Assembly (NCBI GenBank): GCA_963747555.1
Contig: CAVVFZ010000034.1
Location: forward strand, 124,001-188,000
Source: DUZB01 sp963747555
Lineage (GTDB): Bacteria > Desulfobacterota > DSM-4660 > Desulfatiglandales > Desulfatiglandaceae
Direction of reading: 5' to 3'
DNA: 64,000 bases
Shown: in pieces, positions 7,802 through 18,237 of the stretch
How positions within the stretch are numbered: the stretch's first letter is position 1
Layout of the letters: each line of letters opens with the position of its first letter
Notes under the pieces: model-generated
What the model was told of the DNA's origin: nothing
The model's database searches: none
The model's input: the letters and a program-made list of their open reading frames with translations, nothing else
Position numbers and translations under genes: made by a program

Positions 7802-8833
7802 TCACATCTTGAAAATCCGGGTCATCAGTTCGGCCAGGTATTCGGAATCATCTTCCTTCGTTTTCTTCGAGAACTTGGCCGGCCGTGTTTGAACCCAGAA
7901 CAGATTCTCCGGAAAGGTCATGTCCGCGTCAAAGACCCATTCCATATCCTGGGGCATGTCGAAGTAGGACTCTACCTTGAGAGCGATACGCAGGATCTCG
8001 CCTAATTCCGATTCGCTGATACAGGGCATCTCCTGCTTTTCCACCGGAACAGTAACCATCCCTATGCCGTCCTTTTTGTATACCACCATGCGCGGCTTTT
8101 TACTGATTATGGACGATACGATCGATCCGCTGGCCTTGTCCAAGAGGAAACTGTCCGGCGTAATTTCACCCGAAACCACGCTCTCTCCAAGACCCCAGTT
8201 TCCCTCAACCACCGCCTTGGTGAGATCCCCCGTGGTAGGCTGGACCGTCAGCGTCACCCCCGCGCTTCTGGCGTTGACCATTTTAAGGACCGCCACGCCA
8301 ATGGGCGCTTTGCTCATCTCCATCCCCTTTTCCAGACGAAATGCGATGGCCCGGGTAGTGAAGGCGCTTCCCCATACCTTGATGATTTTCGTCAACAGGT
8401 CCTTCCTTCCCTTCACGTTCAAATAGGTTTCCATCTGTCCTGGCATACTGACCGCTCCGCTGGAACGCGTGGCGACGGCCACGTCCGGCTGGCCCACGGT
8501 TTCACAGAGCTCATCATAAAAGGTGTGGAGTTCTTGTTTCATGCCTTCCGGCATATCTCTGGACTCGATAATGCCTCTAATGATGCGGCCCGCTTCCACC
8601 TGCTTTTCCACTTTTCTCAGGGTTTCTCCTGCTTCTTTCACATACTTTATGATTTCTTCGCCGGCGCCCGTTTCCTTCATAAAACGTTCATATCCATCCA
8701 CGGATATGGCAAAACCGGGCGGCACCCGCATGCCCATATGCACCATCTCTCCCAGGTTTGCACATTTCTTGCCCACCAGGTCATTGTGTCCACTGCGAAG
8801 TTCTTCAAGCCTGTAGATCCATTTTTCCGTCAT
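7802..8833 (-). CDS. PEP synthase-like ATP-binding subunit, phenylphosphate synthase beta type
   Basis: About 343 residues matching only the N-terminal nucleotide-binding domain of PEP synthase/PPDK. Visible family blocks: VGKKCANLGEMVHMGMRVPPGF near the start, VATRSSGAVSMPGQMETYLN (usually VRSSA..ED....SFAGQ), the SAGV block, and the C-terminal DMEWVFD...FWVQTRPA (usually D.EWA.D...y.lQaRP). A stand-alone ATP domain paired with a separate catalytic subunit is the arrangement of phenylphosphate synthase, which uses ATP to phosphorylate phenol in anaerobes. The start at 8833 has AAGGGGAA upstream. The substrate is inferred only from architecture. Confidence 0.8.
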   Translation of the reverse strand: MTEKWIYRLEELRSGHNDLVGKKCANLGEMVHMGMRVPPGFAISVDGYERFMKETGAGEEIIKYVKEAGETLRKVEKQVEAGRIIRGIIESRDMPEGMKQELHTFYDELCETVGQPDVAVATRSSGAVSMPGQMETYLNVKGRKDLLTKIIKVWGSAFTTRAIAFRLEKGMEMSKAPIGVAVLKMVNARSAGVTLTVQPTTGDLTKAVVEGNWGLGESVVSGEITPDSFLLDKASGSIVSSIISKKPRMVVYKKDGIGMVTVPVEKQEMPCISESELGEILRIALKVESYFDMPQDMEWVFDADMTFPENLFWVQTRPAKFSKKTKEDDSEYLAELMTRIFKM

Positions 8834-8992
8834 GCTCAATTCCCCTTTTAAAGGCCATGAGACATCGGAAAACCCATTGGTTGGGTACTCCGGAACATCT
8901 CACCGCCGCTGGTTGAAAAAACATGTCCAAGGGGAAGGGGCGCAATGGCATCCCCTCCCCCGGGGCAGGTAAAAATGTTTAAAAAGGCCTTA

Positions 8993-10675
8993 TCATTTGT
9001 CCAGGATATAAACGGTTCCCATATTGGCATCCACCTTCACCATTTGTCCCGACCGGATCTTGGCGGTTCCTTCAAACACATTCATCACAACGGGAATGCC
9101 ATACTCCCGGCCCACGATGGCCGCATGGGAGAGGCTGGCGCCGCGATCCACAATGACGCCTTTGATCATGCTGAAAATGGGTGTCCAGCTTGGGGACGTG
9201 CTGGCAGCCACCAGGATGTCTCCTTCCTGGACCAGACTCAGTTCATCCTCGCTCATGATAACCCGGGCGGGTCCTTCCGCGACACCCGGCGATCCGCATG
9301 TTCCATAAAGATCCGCTTTCAGTTCCGGTCTTACCTGTGGCATGGAACCGACCACCACTTTCAGGGCGATGGGATCGTTGCTCTTTACCAGCACGGCCAT
9401 GGCCTGATCCAGGTCAAATCCTTCCTTCAGCATGGCCGGTGGATTGGGATTCTTGCACCATCCTTCCCATTCCGCCTTTCTTCGATTCACGATATAGCGC
9501 ATGTCAAACTGATCCGGATTGATTCCGGCCCGCCGCACTTCATCCGGCTGCAGGAAGAACATATCCTCGGCGTCATCGATGGCCCCTTCCTGGACCCAGC
9601 GTCTCCCAAGTCCAAGGGCGCTTCGTCTCATCATGGCGTGGGTATAGAGATCCAGGTAGTGATCGTGTTCTTCGCTGAAGACCCCGCTCTTCTGGGCCAA
9701 TCGCATCAATTGTTCAAACCACCCCCGCTGTGCCTGGGGAACCTTTTCCATCACTTCCTTTTCGGCCGCCAGACGGGCCTTGGTGACTTTCGCCCTTTCG
9801 GCCTCCAGACTGAAACTACCACCCTTTTGAAGAAACTGTTTCACGTTCACCAGGGCCGGAGTGGGATCTTCCACCCACGTGGGCAGATTGATCTCGCTCA
9901 TACGCTGCATGCGCCAGCCATCCTCATTCATAAATTCGGTAAAATCCTTCATGAAGGCTCGACCCTTGTCACTACCTTCCAATCGGCTTTTGATGCCTTC
10001 CACGTCACCTTCCAAGAAGGCGGCTTCAAGACCATCTTCCCTCGCACGCTTGGAGAAGCCCCACAAGCGTTTGTCCACTTGAAAGACCTTGTTGTCAAAA
10101 CCGGACACCAGTTGATGAAAGAGGGGGGACGTATCGTCGATTCCCGCAAGTTCGCGGCACATGTTTTCAAACAGGATGTACGCCGTGTAGGTGCCGTACA
10201 TCATATACATGTGGATTTCCCACATGCGACGGCAGGTATTGATGGTTTCCTCGAAGTTGGCCAATAAATCCAGGTTTTCCGCGGTATCCAGATCCAGTTT
10301 TTTCAGCTCTTCGTACCGCCCCAGAATCTCCTTCACCAAACCGTTCCACAGCCCATCATAGTCCTGGATAAAGGGAAGGATGGCCGTTCGAAACTTCTTC
10401 TCCCGGCGCTGCTTCTCCTCTTCGCTCTTCACCAACATAAGCGTCAGGTAACCGCCTCCGTTATGAAAACGCCAGTCCCATCCCTTGACCGTGGGCAGAC
10501 TGAGTTTTTCCGCGCCGTACTGCATGCCATGGCGGCAGAAACTTACCCAGAACCACCCGAACATGGGCGTCCACGGAGGGACGGAATGGGTACCGTCAAG
10601 AAACCATGCTGGAGACTGCTCGAAATCGCTTTCCGGATCAAATTCCAAACCTGGAACGACATCATACACTTTCAT
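8993..10675 (-). CDS. PEP synthase-like catalytic subunit with phosphohistidine domain, phenylphosphate synthase alpha type
   Basis: About 560 residues. The C-terminal 80 residues contain the swivelling phosphohistidine domain of PEP-utilising enzymes: ILVAASTSPSWTPIF, then GVIVDRGASLSHAAIVGREYGIPVV written here in two parts (DRGASLSHAAIV and GREYGIPVV), with the active His in LSHAA. The N-terminal 450 residues are helix-rich and carry no ATP-grasp or TIM-barrel PEP site, so the protein must work with the ATP-binding partner encoded 159 bases downstream. Together they match phenylphosphate synthase protein 1 plus protein 2. No CBS-domain third subunit and no phenylphosphate carboxylase genes are in the window, so another phosphorylated substrate is possible. 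GAGGAGG precedes the ATG. Confidence 0.8.
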   Translation of the reverse strand: MKVYDVVPGLEFDPESDFEQSPAWFLDGTHSVPPWTPMFGWFWVSFCRHGMQYGAEKLSLPTVKGWDWRFHNGGGYLTLMLVKSEEEKQRREKKFRTAILPFIQDYDGLWNGLVKEILGRYEELKKLDLDTAENLDLLANFEETINTCRRMWEIHMYMMYGTYTAYILFENMCRELAGIDDTSPLFHQLVSGFDNKVFQVDKRLWGFSKRAREDGLEAAFLEGDVEGIKSRLEGSDKGRAFMKDFTEFMNEDGWRMQRMSEINLPTWVEDPTPALVNVKQFLQKGGSFSLEAERAKVTKARLAAEKEVMEKVPQAQRGWFEQLMRLAQKSGVFSEEHDHYLDLYTHAMMRRSALGLGRRWVQEGAIDDAEDMFFLQPDEVRRAGINPDQFDMRYIVNRRKAEWEGWCKNPNPPAMLKEGFDLDQAMAVLVKSNDPIALKVVVGSMPQVRPELKADLYGTCGSPGVAEGPARVIMSEDELSLVQEGDILVAASTSPSWTPIFSMIKGVIVDRGASLSHAAIVGREYGIPVVMNVFEGTAKIRSGQMVKVDANMGTVYILDK

Positions 10676-10834
10676 CTTTTTCCCTCCTCTGAAAACATGT
10701 TTGTGGAACGCAAAACCGGCTTATGTACACCTTCCCGGGAATAGGCGGTTTTGCAACAATCGCGATTGCCTTTACCCCCACCAACACCCCCTTTCTTTGC
10801 TTGAGTATTTAGCTATTAGGCTTTAGCTAAAAGC

Positions 10835-11200
10835 TTATCCCACCAGCGTCAACGCGCCTGGATCACACCATTTCACACACTGGGGATCGGGCGGGTCCCC
10901 GCAGAAATCACACTTGAGAGGAATTCCCGTATCGGGTTCTTTAAAGGCGGATTTGACCGGACAGGAAGCCCTGCAGACCACGCACATGCTCACCTCGACG
11001 CCGTTAATCACCGCAGTCTCTTTTGAATTGCATGCCGCTTCCGTGTAGGGACCGGCGATGACCGGAAAGCAGACATTTTCATCCAGATAAACACGAATCC
11101 TGGATCTCTGGGGATTCACCGAATTCGTATGTTCCAGAGAACAGGCCACCTGGCACATGCGGCACCCGGTACACTTGGTATAATCGATTTTGATCCTCAT
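10835..11200 (-). CDS. Polyferredoxin-type 4Fe-4S protein, electron partner of the AOR
   Basis: A 121-residue iron-sulfur protein. Cysteine groups are CTGCRMCQVAC near residue 15, CVVCRASC near residue 77 and CDFCGDPPDPQCVKWC near residue 103, enough for three or four [4Fe-4S] clusters in the DmsB/HycB arrangement. Its ATG overlaps the stop of the AOR gene by the ATGA pattern, so translation is coupled. AOR-family enzymes commonly have such a partner (for example AorA, or BamC in class II benzoyl-CoA reductase). No signal peptide, so it is cytoplasmic. Confidence 0.85.
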   Translation of the reverse strand: MRIKIDYTKCTGCRMCQVACSLEHTNSVNPQRSRIRVYLDENVCFPVIAGPYTEAACNSKETAVINGVEVSMCVVCRASCPVKSAFKEPDTGIPLKCDFCGDPPDPQCVKWCDPGALTLVG

Positions 11201-13010
11201 GGGTTGACGGCGCCTCCTTCGGAAAGTCCCAGCTCCGCCAGCTTATCCGGGGTGGGAATGCCGTCTTCCGTCCATCCTCGAAGACGGTAGTATTCCGGAA
11301 GCATACGATCCATGTGCACCACCTGTCCCTTGACCCGTGGTTCGTGGGTCATCCTCCTGGGCAGGGCGTCGTCCTTGCTGGTAAGCCCCGCCTTCAGGTT
11401 GAACAGCCGCTCCATGTTCCAGATCCTCTCTCCGATCCGGGCCAGTTCCTGTTCCGTGTAATCGAGTCCGGTTATGACCGTCAGCCATACCAGAAGCTTC
11501 TCAGCCCAGAGAGGACCGTGATAAATAATCCAGCACAGGACCGCGGAATCCACCAGGGCGATATAATCCTGGTCGTGCTTGGTCCATTTCAAATGTTCTT
11601 CAGGCTCTCTTCTCCCGTCATAGAAAGGAAGCGTGGCCTTGGTATGACTGCCCCCCACGTTGTTGGTGGCATATTGAAGCCCGATAATTTCGACCCCCTG
11701 CGGGTGCCAGGCGGGCATTCCCATCCCCTTGACCCCCATGAAAAGCTCGGGATGGCCGTATCTTTCCGCCACGCTTTTCCCCCTTCCGCCAGAATATCGC
11801 CGAAACCTTCGCGGACAGCCGTCATCTTAAGCATTTCCATCATCGCTTTGGTGTTGCCGAAACCCATGGCGCATCCCATTTCCTCTTCCGACACGAACCC
11901 CGATTCAAACAGTTCCATGGCGCAGGAAATGGTAGCCCCCGAGGTGATGGTATCCATCCCCAGCTCATTGCACAGATAATTGGCGCGGCAGATGTCGTCC
12001 AGATCCCCGAATCCACAGTTTGAACCCAGCAGCGCCATGCTCTCGTGTTCCGGCCCTTTGGCGGTCCAGTGGTAATCCGTATCCTTGATGCGGCTTCGCT
12101 TTGAGCACGCGAAGGGGCATCCGAAACAGGCTTCATCCCGCACCCGAATATGGTCTCTTACGTGATTGGGATCCTCGTACCACTCAAAGGCCTTGGAGTA
12201 TCCCTCCTGGAAATTTCGCGTGGCCTGGGTTCCGCTCTTGTTGGCCCGTCCGGGAAGGGACCAGGTGCCGTACATGCGCCGTGTTCTCAGCACGCGGTTG
12301 ATCCTCCCCTCTTCCAGGAAGTCCATTACGGCCTGTTTGTACCCTTTTACATCGGCCACATCCACCTGCCCCGTACCGCTTGCCACAATGGCCTTAACGT
12401 TCTTTGAGCCCATGACCGCCCCCAGGCCGGAGCGTCCGGCGGCCCGGCCCAAATCCGCCATGATGCAGGCGAACCTCACCAGATTTTCGCCGGCAGGTCC
12501 TATGGTGACAATGCTCAGGTCGCTCAATTGCCACTCGTCCATGGTATCGCTCAACTCTTCTCGAAGCGCATGCTCCGTATCGGTACACCACTTTCCCCAC
12601 AAATGCTCCGCTGGCCGGATTTCCACCACGTCATCCCTGATATAGAGGTACACGGGAGAGGACGACCGGCCCTCAAGAATCAGAAAATCATAGCCCGCAT
12701 ATTTCAGATTCGGGCCGAAATAGCCGCCACAACAGGGGTTTGCGATATATCCGCTCAAAGGCGATTTGGATACCACAACGAATCTTCCGCCAGCGGGTGC
12801 GCCCGTACCGGTCAGAGGACCGGTGGCAAAGATCAACTTGTTTTGAGGCCCCAGAGGATCAATAAGCGGATCTATCTCATCCATCAGAATCTTCAGTCCG
12901 GCTCCACGCCCCCCGATATAATTCCGGTAAAATTCCGGAGACGGTTCCTCAACCGTGCGGTTGCCCGTCGTTAGATCGATCCTGAGTGTTTTACCTTTCC
13001 ATCCGAACAT
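11197..13010 (-). CDS. Aldehyde:ferredoxin oxidoreductase family tungstoenzyme (one frameshift)
   Basis: About 604 residues once a frameshift is corrected, the normal AOR length. The N-terminal part holds LRIDLTTGNRTVEE, the pterin-binding GGRGAGLKIL and the GRFVVVSKSPLSG block, then GRAAGRSGLGAVMGSKNVKA. The cluster ligands begin as CFGCPFACS (CxxCxxxC). The frame breaks at the T-run 11775-11778: adding one base restores AEGGKSVAERYGHPELFMGVKG, given here as AEGGK and SVAERYGHPELF. AOR enzymes reduce carboxylic acids or oxidise aldehydes; the BamB subfamily reduces benzoyl-CoA. With a ferredoxin, HdrA and HdrD in one operon it may be a BamB-like or acid-reducing catalytic subunit. The substrate cannot be decided here. 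Confidence 0.85.
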
Positions 13011-13068
13011 GGGGCTCCTTTCCGAGGCGTGAGAGCCGTTACTTCAACATGCTCTTAGCTCTTGAACG

Positions 13069-16000
13069 CTAATCCGCTGACAGCATTGAAAAAACCTGTT
13101 CTTCATTGTATCCCATCACATCCAGGGCGCCGCTTCTGCACGATGCCGCACAGAGACCGCACCCCTTGCACAGGGCGCTGTTTACCACCGCAGACCCCGC
13201 ACCTGATCCACTTCCACCGCATGGAAGGGGCATACTTCCGCGCAGACCCCGCAAGCCGTGCATTTTCGGGTATCCACCCGGCAGATGGCCCCTTCTCCCC
13301 GCATCTCCTTTTGGGACAGCACGGTCATGGCGCGGGAAGCCGCGGCGTGCCCCTGGGCAATGCTTTCGCTGATCGGTTTGGGGCCGTGGGCCAGACCACA
13401 GAAATAGATCCCGTCCGTCGGGAAATCCACCGGACGGAGTTTCATATGGGCCTCCATGAAAAAGCCGTCCGGGTTCAGGGGAACTTTAAGTGCCTGGGAA
13501 AGGGCATGATTCTCCGGTGAAGGAACGGTGGCCGCGGCCAGGGAGACAAGATCGGCCTGCAGCAGCAATTTCCGTCCAAGGGTCGGCTCGGTCACCGTCA
13601 CCTGCATGCCCGAACTCCCGACCTCCACCCGGGGCTTGTCCGACTCATGGTATCGAATAAACATCACCCCGTTGTCCGCCGCCTCCCGATAGACGTTTTC
13701 CATGAGACCATAGGTCCGCATATCCCGGTAAAGCACGTAGATCTTCATATCCGGGTTAATTTTCTTTAATTGAAGGGCGTTTTTTACCGCCTGCCCGCAA
13801 CAGACCCGGCTGCAATAGGGCCGTTCAGAATCCCTGGAACCAACACATTGAATCATCACAAGCGACCGGCACGACTGTATGCACTCTTTCCGGGAAGAAA
13901 TTTCTTCCTCCAATTCCAGATGGGTCATAACCCGTTCATCCCCGCCGTAGAGATATTCATCGGGCCGGTATTCCCCGGCGCCGGTAGCCACCACTGTTAC
14001 GCCATGGGAGATATCCGTGAGCGTCCTGCGCTCTCCTGTTTGAAGGCTTGTGCGGAAATTCCCCACATACCCTGAAGAGTCTCTGATATGGGCGCCCGTG
14101 TGGACCTGAATCAGCAGGTGATGGTAAATCTTCCGGATCAATTCCTTGAGATAGGGTTGGACGGGATCCCCTTCCACGGTGTATCGAAGCCTTGCAGCCA
14201 TTCCCCCCAGGGTATCGCTCTTTTCCACCAGGTGCACCTTGATTCCCTGGTTTGCCAGAGAAAGCGCGCAGACCATGCCGGATATGCCGCCCCCGATAAC
14301 GAGGGCGGAGCGGAGAATGCTGTAGGGATGCTGAACAAGGGGCGAGAGCAATCCGGCCTTGGTTGCCGCCATTCGAACCAGATCCCTGGCTTTGGCCGTG
14401 GCCGTCTTCTTGTCCCCCACATGGACCCAGGCACAGTGTTCCCGAATATTGCACATTTCAAAAAGGAAAGGATTCAATCCGGCCTGCCTGAGGGCATCCC
14501 GGAAGACCGGTTCATGGGTCCTGGGGGTGCAGGCCGCCACGATCACGCGGTTGAGGTCTTTGTCCTGAATGGTCTGGACCATTCGCCTGATGGAATCGAT
14601 GGAACAACTGAATGTTTCTTCCTGGGCATGGACGACGCCGCCCAGTGTCTTTGCGTAGGCCACCACATCGGGCACATCCACACCCTTGATAATATTGGTT
14701 CCGCAGTGACAGACGAAGACCCCCACACGGGGCGGCTCGCCCCGCGTATCCCGTTCCGGCGGGTAGGATTTCTCCGATACCAGGGTTCCCCGGGAGAGGG
14801 CCAGTTTCCGGGTGGCCAGCGCCGCCGAGCCGCCGGCCATGGTCACGGAATCAGGGATGTCCATGGGCCCGCAAAAAGCGCCGCAGGCATAGATTCCGGC
14901 CCTTTCGGTCTCCATGGGGTGGAAAGCGGAGGACGGTTGGCAGAATCCGTCTTCATTCAGGCTGATCCCCATTGTCTCCGCCAGGGCCCGATTGCCGGGA
15001 GGTGCGTTGATCCCGACGGATAAGACCACCAGATCAAAGGCCTCTTCCCGAACCTGGGTCCCGTCCAGACGATATCTGAGGGTCACGGCATGGGTTTCCG
15101 GGTCCTCGCCCACAACCGAGGGTTTGGCCCACTGAAACCGGACCCCTGAAAGCCCTTTGGCCCGCTCATAGTAGCGCTCAAAACCCTTGCCGAAGGCCCG
15201 CACGTCATTATGGAGGATGACGGCTTCAAGGGGAGGGATGTGTTCCTTGGAAAGAATCACCTGTTTCATGGCGTACATGCAGCACACCGATGAGCAATAG
15301 GGCTTTTTCGCGGATACGTCCCGGGAACCAACGCACTGAATCCAGGCGATCTTTGCAGGCGTTGAACCGTCGGATGGACGTCGAAGCACTCCGCCATTGG
15401 GGCCGGAAGCACTCAGGAGGCGCTCGTATTCCAGGCTGGTGACTACGTTCCTGTAGCGGCCGTACCCATAAAGACTCTGCCGGGAAGGATCGAAAACCTC
15501 ATAACCGGGGGCCAGGATGATGCTGCCCACGCGGATCTCGTTCTTCCGGGCCTGCTGGTGAAAGTCGATGGCCCGCGTTCTGCAGGTAGGCACGCAGATC
15601 TGACATTCCTTCCGCTGAAGGAAAAGGCAATGGGCCGGGTCCACCACGCTCACCGCCGGCACGGCCTGGGCAAAAGGCAGGTGGATGCATTTGACGGAAG
15701 CCAGTCCCGCATTGTAATCATCCCTGACGCCGACGGGACAGTACTCGGAGCATACCCCGCAACCGGTGCATTTTTCCGGATCCACATAGCGGGGCCGCTG
15801 GACCAGACGAACGGTGAAATCGCCCGCCTCGCCCTGGACCGCGTCCACCTCCGAATCGGTCAAAATGGAGATATTGGGGTTGGTGGCGCATTCCAGAAAT
15901 TTGGGCGACAGGATGCACATGGAGCAGTCATTGGTGGGAAAGGTCTTGTCCAACTGACTCATCTTCCCCCCAATGGAGGGAGACTTGTCCACCAGGTAGA

Positions 16001-16130
16001 CCTTGAACCCGGCATTGGCCGTATCCAGGGCCGCCTGAATGCCGCTGACGCCCGCGCCGACCACCATGACGGCGCCGATCTTCTCGCCTGCGGCATTTTG
16101 CGTTGTGGAACCCGGATCTATTTGCGCCAT
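13069..16130 (-). CDS. hdrA: Tandem HdrA-like flavin/iron-sulfur electron-bifurcating subunit (one frameshift)
   Basis: About 1020 residues, roughly twice some HdrA cores. Two FAD-binding modules are visible: VVGAGVSGIQAALDTANAG at the N-terminus and VIGGGISGMVCALSLANQG at about residue 618. Each is followed by an IQCVGSRD...PYCS.VCC block. Between them lie ferredoxin sites (CTGCGVCSEYCP) and a VCHCGTNI motif. The first module has FPTNDCSMCILSP, so Cys, not selenocysteine, occupies that site. The C-terminal ferredoxin domain (CTACGVCAEVCP, then CKGCGLCAASC) is split by a frameshift at the C-run 13195-13198; one extra base joins them. Double HdrA proteins act as flavin-based electron-bifurcating hubs, as BamE does for benzoyl-CoA reductase. 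The gene abuts the HdrD-like gene directly. Confidence 0.85.
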
Positions 16131-17285
16131 TTAATGCTCCATCGCCATTGCCACAATCTCTGAAACATCCTTGATTTCCAGTTTTCCTTCCAACTCAGCG
16201 GTGGTCACACTGTCCTTGAAATTCAGGATACAGTAGGGGCAGGCCGTGGCCAGGATATCAGCCCCCTGTTCCACGGCCTGCGCCACCAGGATATCGGAAA
16301 ACCGTTCCCCTTTGCGGGTTTCCATCCAGATACGTCCGCCGCCTCCGCCGCAACAGAGGCTGTTTTCCCTGGCGTTTATTTCATCCATCAACTCCAGTCC
16401 CGGAATAGCTTTCAGCACTTTACGGGGTTCCTCATATATGCCGTTGTGCCGTCCCAGATAGCAGGGATCATGGTAGACCACCTTCTTATTCACCTCATTG
16501 GTGAAGGTGATTTTTCCCTGCTCAACGAGCTCGGAAAGGACTTCGTCACATGGACCACTTCAAAATTCCCGCCCATTTCCGGATAATCTTTCTTAAAAGT
16601 GGTATAGCAGTGGGGAGAGGTAGCGATAATTTTCCTTACGCCTTCCTTTTTAAACAGTTCGATATTACTCCCGGCAAGAGAGTCAAACACCTCCCGGTTG
16701 CCGACCTTGCGGACGCTCTCGCCGCAGCAGCTCTCGCCCTTGCCCAGGGTCCCGAAAGGAGATGCCGGCTTGCTGAAGAATCCGTGCCGTGGCTCGGGCC
16801 ACATTCCCTAATCGGCTGTCATAGGCCGGAACACAGCAGGAAAAGTAAAGGGCTTCCAGCTCCGGATTGAAAGGTTTAATCTCAATATCCCGACCCCACT
16901 CGGACCGTTTGTCACGCTCGCCTCCCCAGGGATTGCCTTCACCGGTCAACCCTCCCATGGCGCTCCGAAGACTCGCCGGCGCCATGCGATATTCGAAATC
17001 TAAAAGGATCTTTCGAACGGCGCCCAGGACATCGGTGATTGCCACCCCGCGCGGGCAACGGCTTACGCACAGGTTGCAGGTAGTGCAGAGCCACCACCAT
17101 TCATTCTCCAGATCCACCAGTCCGTACCGGGACTCGCAGATCATCCGGTGGGGCATGAAGGTCCGGACCGCATTCCAGGGACAACTGGCCGTACAAAGTC
17201 CGCACTGAAAGCACAGCTTAAAGGCTTCGCCCCCGGCTTCCCGAATCAGGTCAATGGCTTCTTCCAAAGGCTCAACAGTTTCCAA
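16131..17285 (-). CDS. HdrD/HdrBC-like CCG-domain iron-sulfur oxidoreductase (two frameshifts)
   Basis: About 385 residues after correcting two frameshifts (near 16755 and near 16543). The N-terminus carries two ferredoxin motifs, CFQCGLCTASCP and CTTCNLCVSRCP. Two CCG domains follow: YFSCCVPAYD...GESCCGE and YHDPCYLGRHN...NSLCCGGGGG. CCG domains hold the unusual noncubane [4Fe-4S] clusters of heterodisulfide reductase. It lies immediately upstream of HdrA, so the two probably form a complex, equivalent to BamD with BamE. Each break can be repaired by one base, for example FEVVHVT to EVLSELVEQGK. No transmembrane segment, hence cytoplasmic. Confidence 0.8.
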
Positions 17286-17296
17286 CTCACAACTCC

Positions 17297-18064
17297 CTAA
17301 TGCATATACCGTCCCCCATCCACCACCAGAGTCTGTCCGGTGATGAAATCACTTTCCGGTAGAGGCCAGGAAAAGGGCCGCACCCGTGATGTCGTCCGGT
17401 GTTCCCAGGCGTTTGAGGGGAGTCTTGGAGGTGTCGTATTTTGTCACGTCAGCCAGAGATCGGCTGGCTTCCGTGTCCGTGAACCCCGGGGCCACGGCAT
17501 TGATGCAGATGTTATAAGGACCCAGCTCAACGGCCAGAGATCGCGTCAATGCCAGGATGCCGCCCTTGGAAGCCACATAGTGCACAAAACCGTGGGACCC
17601 GGTAAAGGCCGTCTCGGAACAGAGGTTTACGATTTTCCCATAGGCCTGCTGCTTCATGAACGGGAAACACGGCGCGCGTCGCCAGAAAGGCGCCCTTCAC
17701 ATTCACGCCCATGACCCGGTCCCATTCGTTCAGGGAAATTTCATCAAAGGGCTTCCTGACCAGTCCGTCATAGATGGCCGCATTATTGATGAGGATGTCG
17801 ATGCTTCCGAATGCCGCCGCGGTTGCTTCCGCCATGGCCTTCGTATCCTGCTCGCTGGTCACATCCCCTTCAAAAAACCGGGCGTCTCCGCCTAATTCCT
17901 CGATCAGGCGCACGGTTTCTTTCATATCCTCCAGGTCTTTGTCCGTGAACACAATATTCATGACCATGACCCGGGCCCCTTCCTGCGCCAAACCGAAGCG
18001 CGAATGCCCGGCCCAATCCGCGGGCCCCGCCGGTCACAATGGCTGTTCTGCCCTTCAAACGCAT
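17297..18064 (-). CDS. Short-chain dehydrogenase/reductase (three frameshifts)
   Basis: A classical SDR of about 255 residues if three frameshifts (near 17997, 17655 and 17352) are corrected. The cofactor loop TGGARGLGRA and the NNAA motif (LINNAAIYDG) are clear. The catalytic Ser lies around CSETAFTGS, and YVASK supplies the catalytic Tyr and Lys. The C-terminus reads ITGQTLVVDGGRYMH, a normal SDR end. Dropping one base at the first site gives FALGLAQEGARV, exactly the expected helix. The start at 18064 has AAGGAGA upstream. In this cluster it could oxidise a hydroxyacyl-CoA or cyclic alcohol intermediate. If the shifts are real, the gene is dead. Confidence 0.75.
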
Positions 18065-18237
18065 GTGCAATCTCCTTCGAGCTGTTAGCCTTTAGCCATT
18101 AGCTGTCAGCTTAAGGCCAACAGCTAATACGCTAATTGCTCAATTAATACTCCGGCTTTGCCTCTTGTAATCCCACGCCGGAGCGTGGGAACAAGAGTTT
18201 GTCTTCATTCGTGCTATTCGTGTTATTCGTGGTCGAC

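Noticed and set aside
8945..10267. Long plus-strand ORF of 440 codons opposite the PEP-synthase-like gene
   Set aside because: It is a shadow of the minus-strand gene, rich in His and Gln as antisense frames are, with no family motif or ribosome site.
13182..16130. Selenocysteine in HdrA
   Set aside because: Some deltaproteobacterial HdrA proteins use Sec, but FPTNDCSMCILSP here has Cys and the only frame break is a one-base shift at a C-run, not a UGA.
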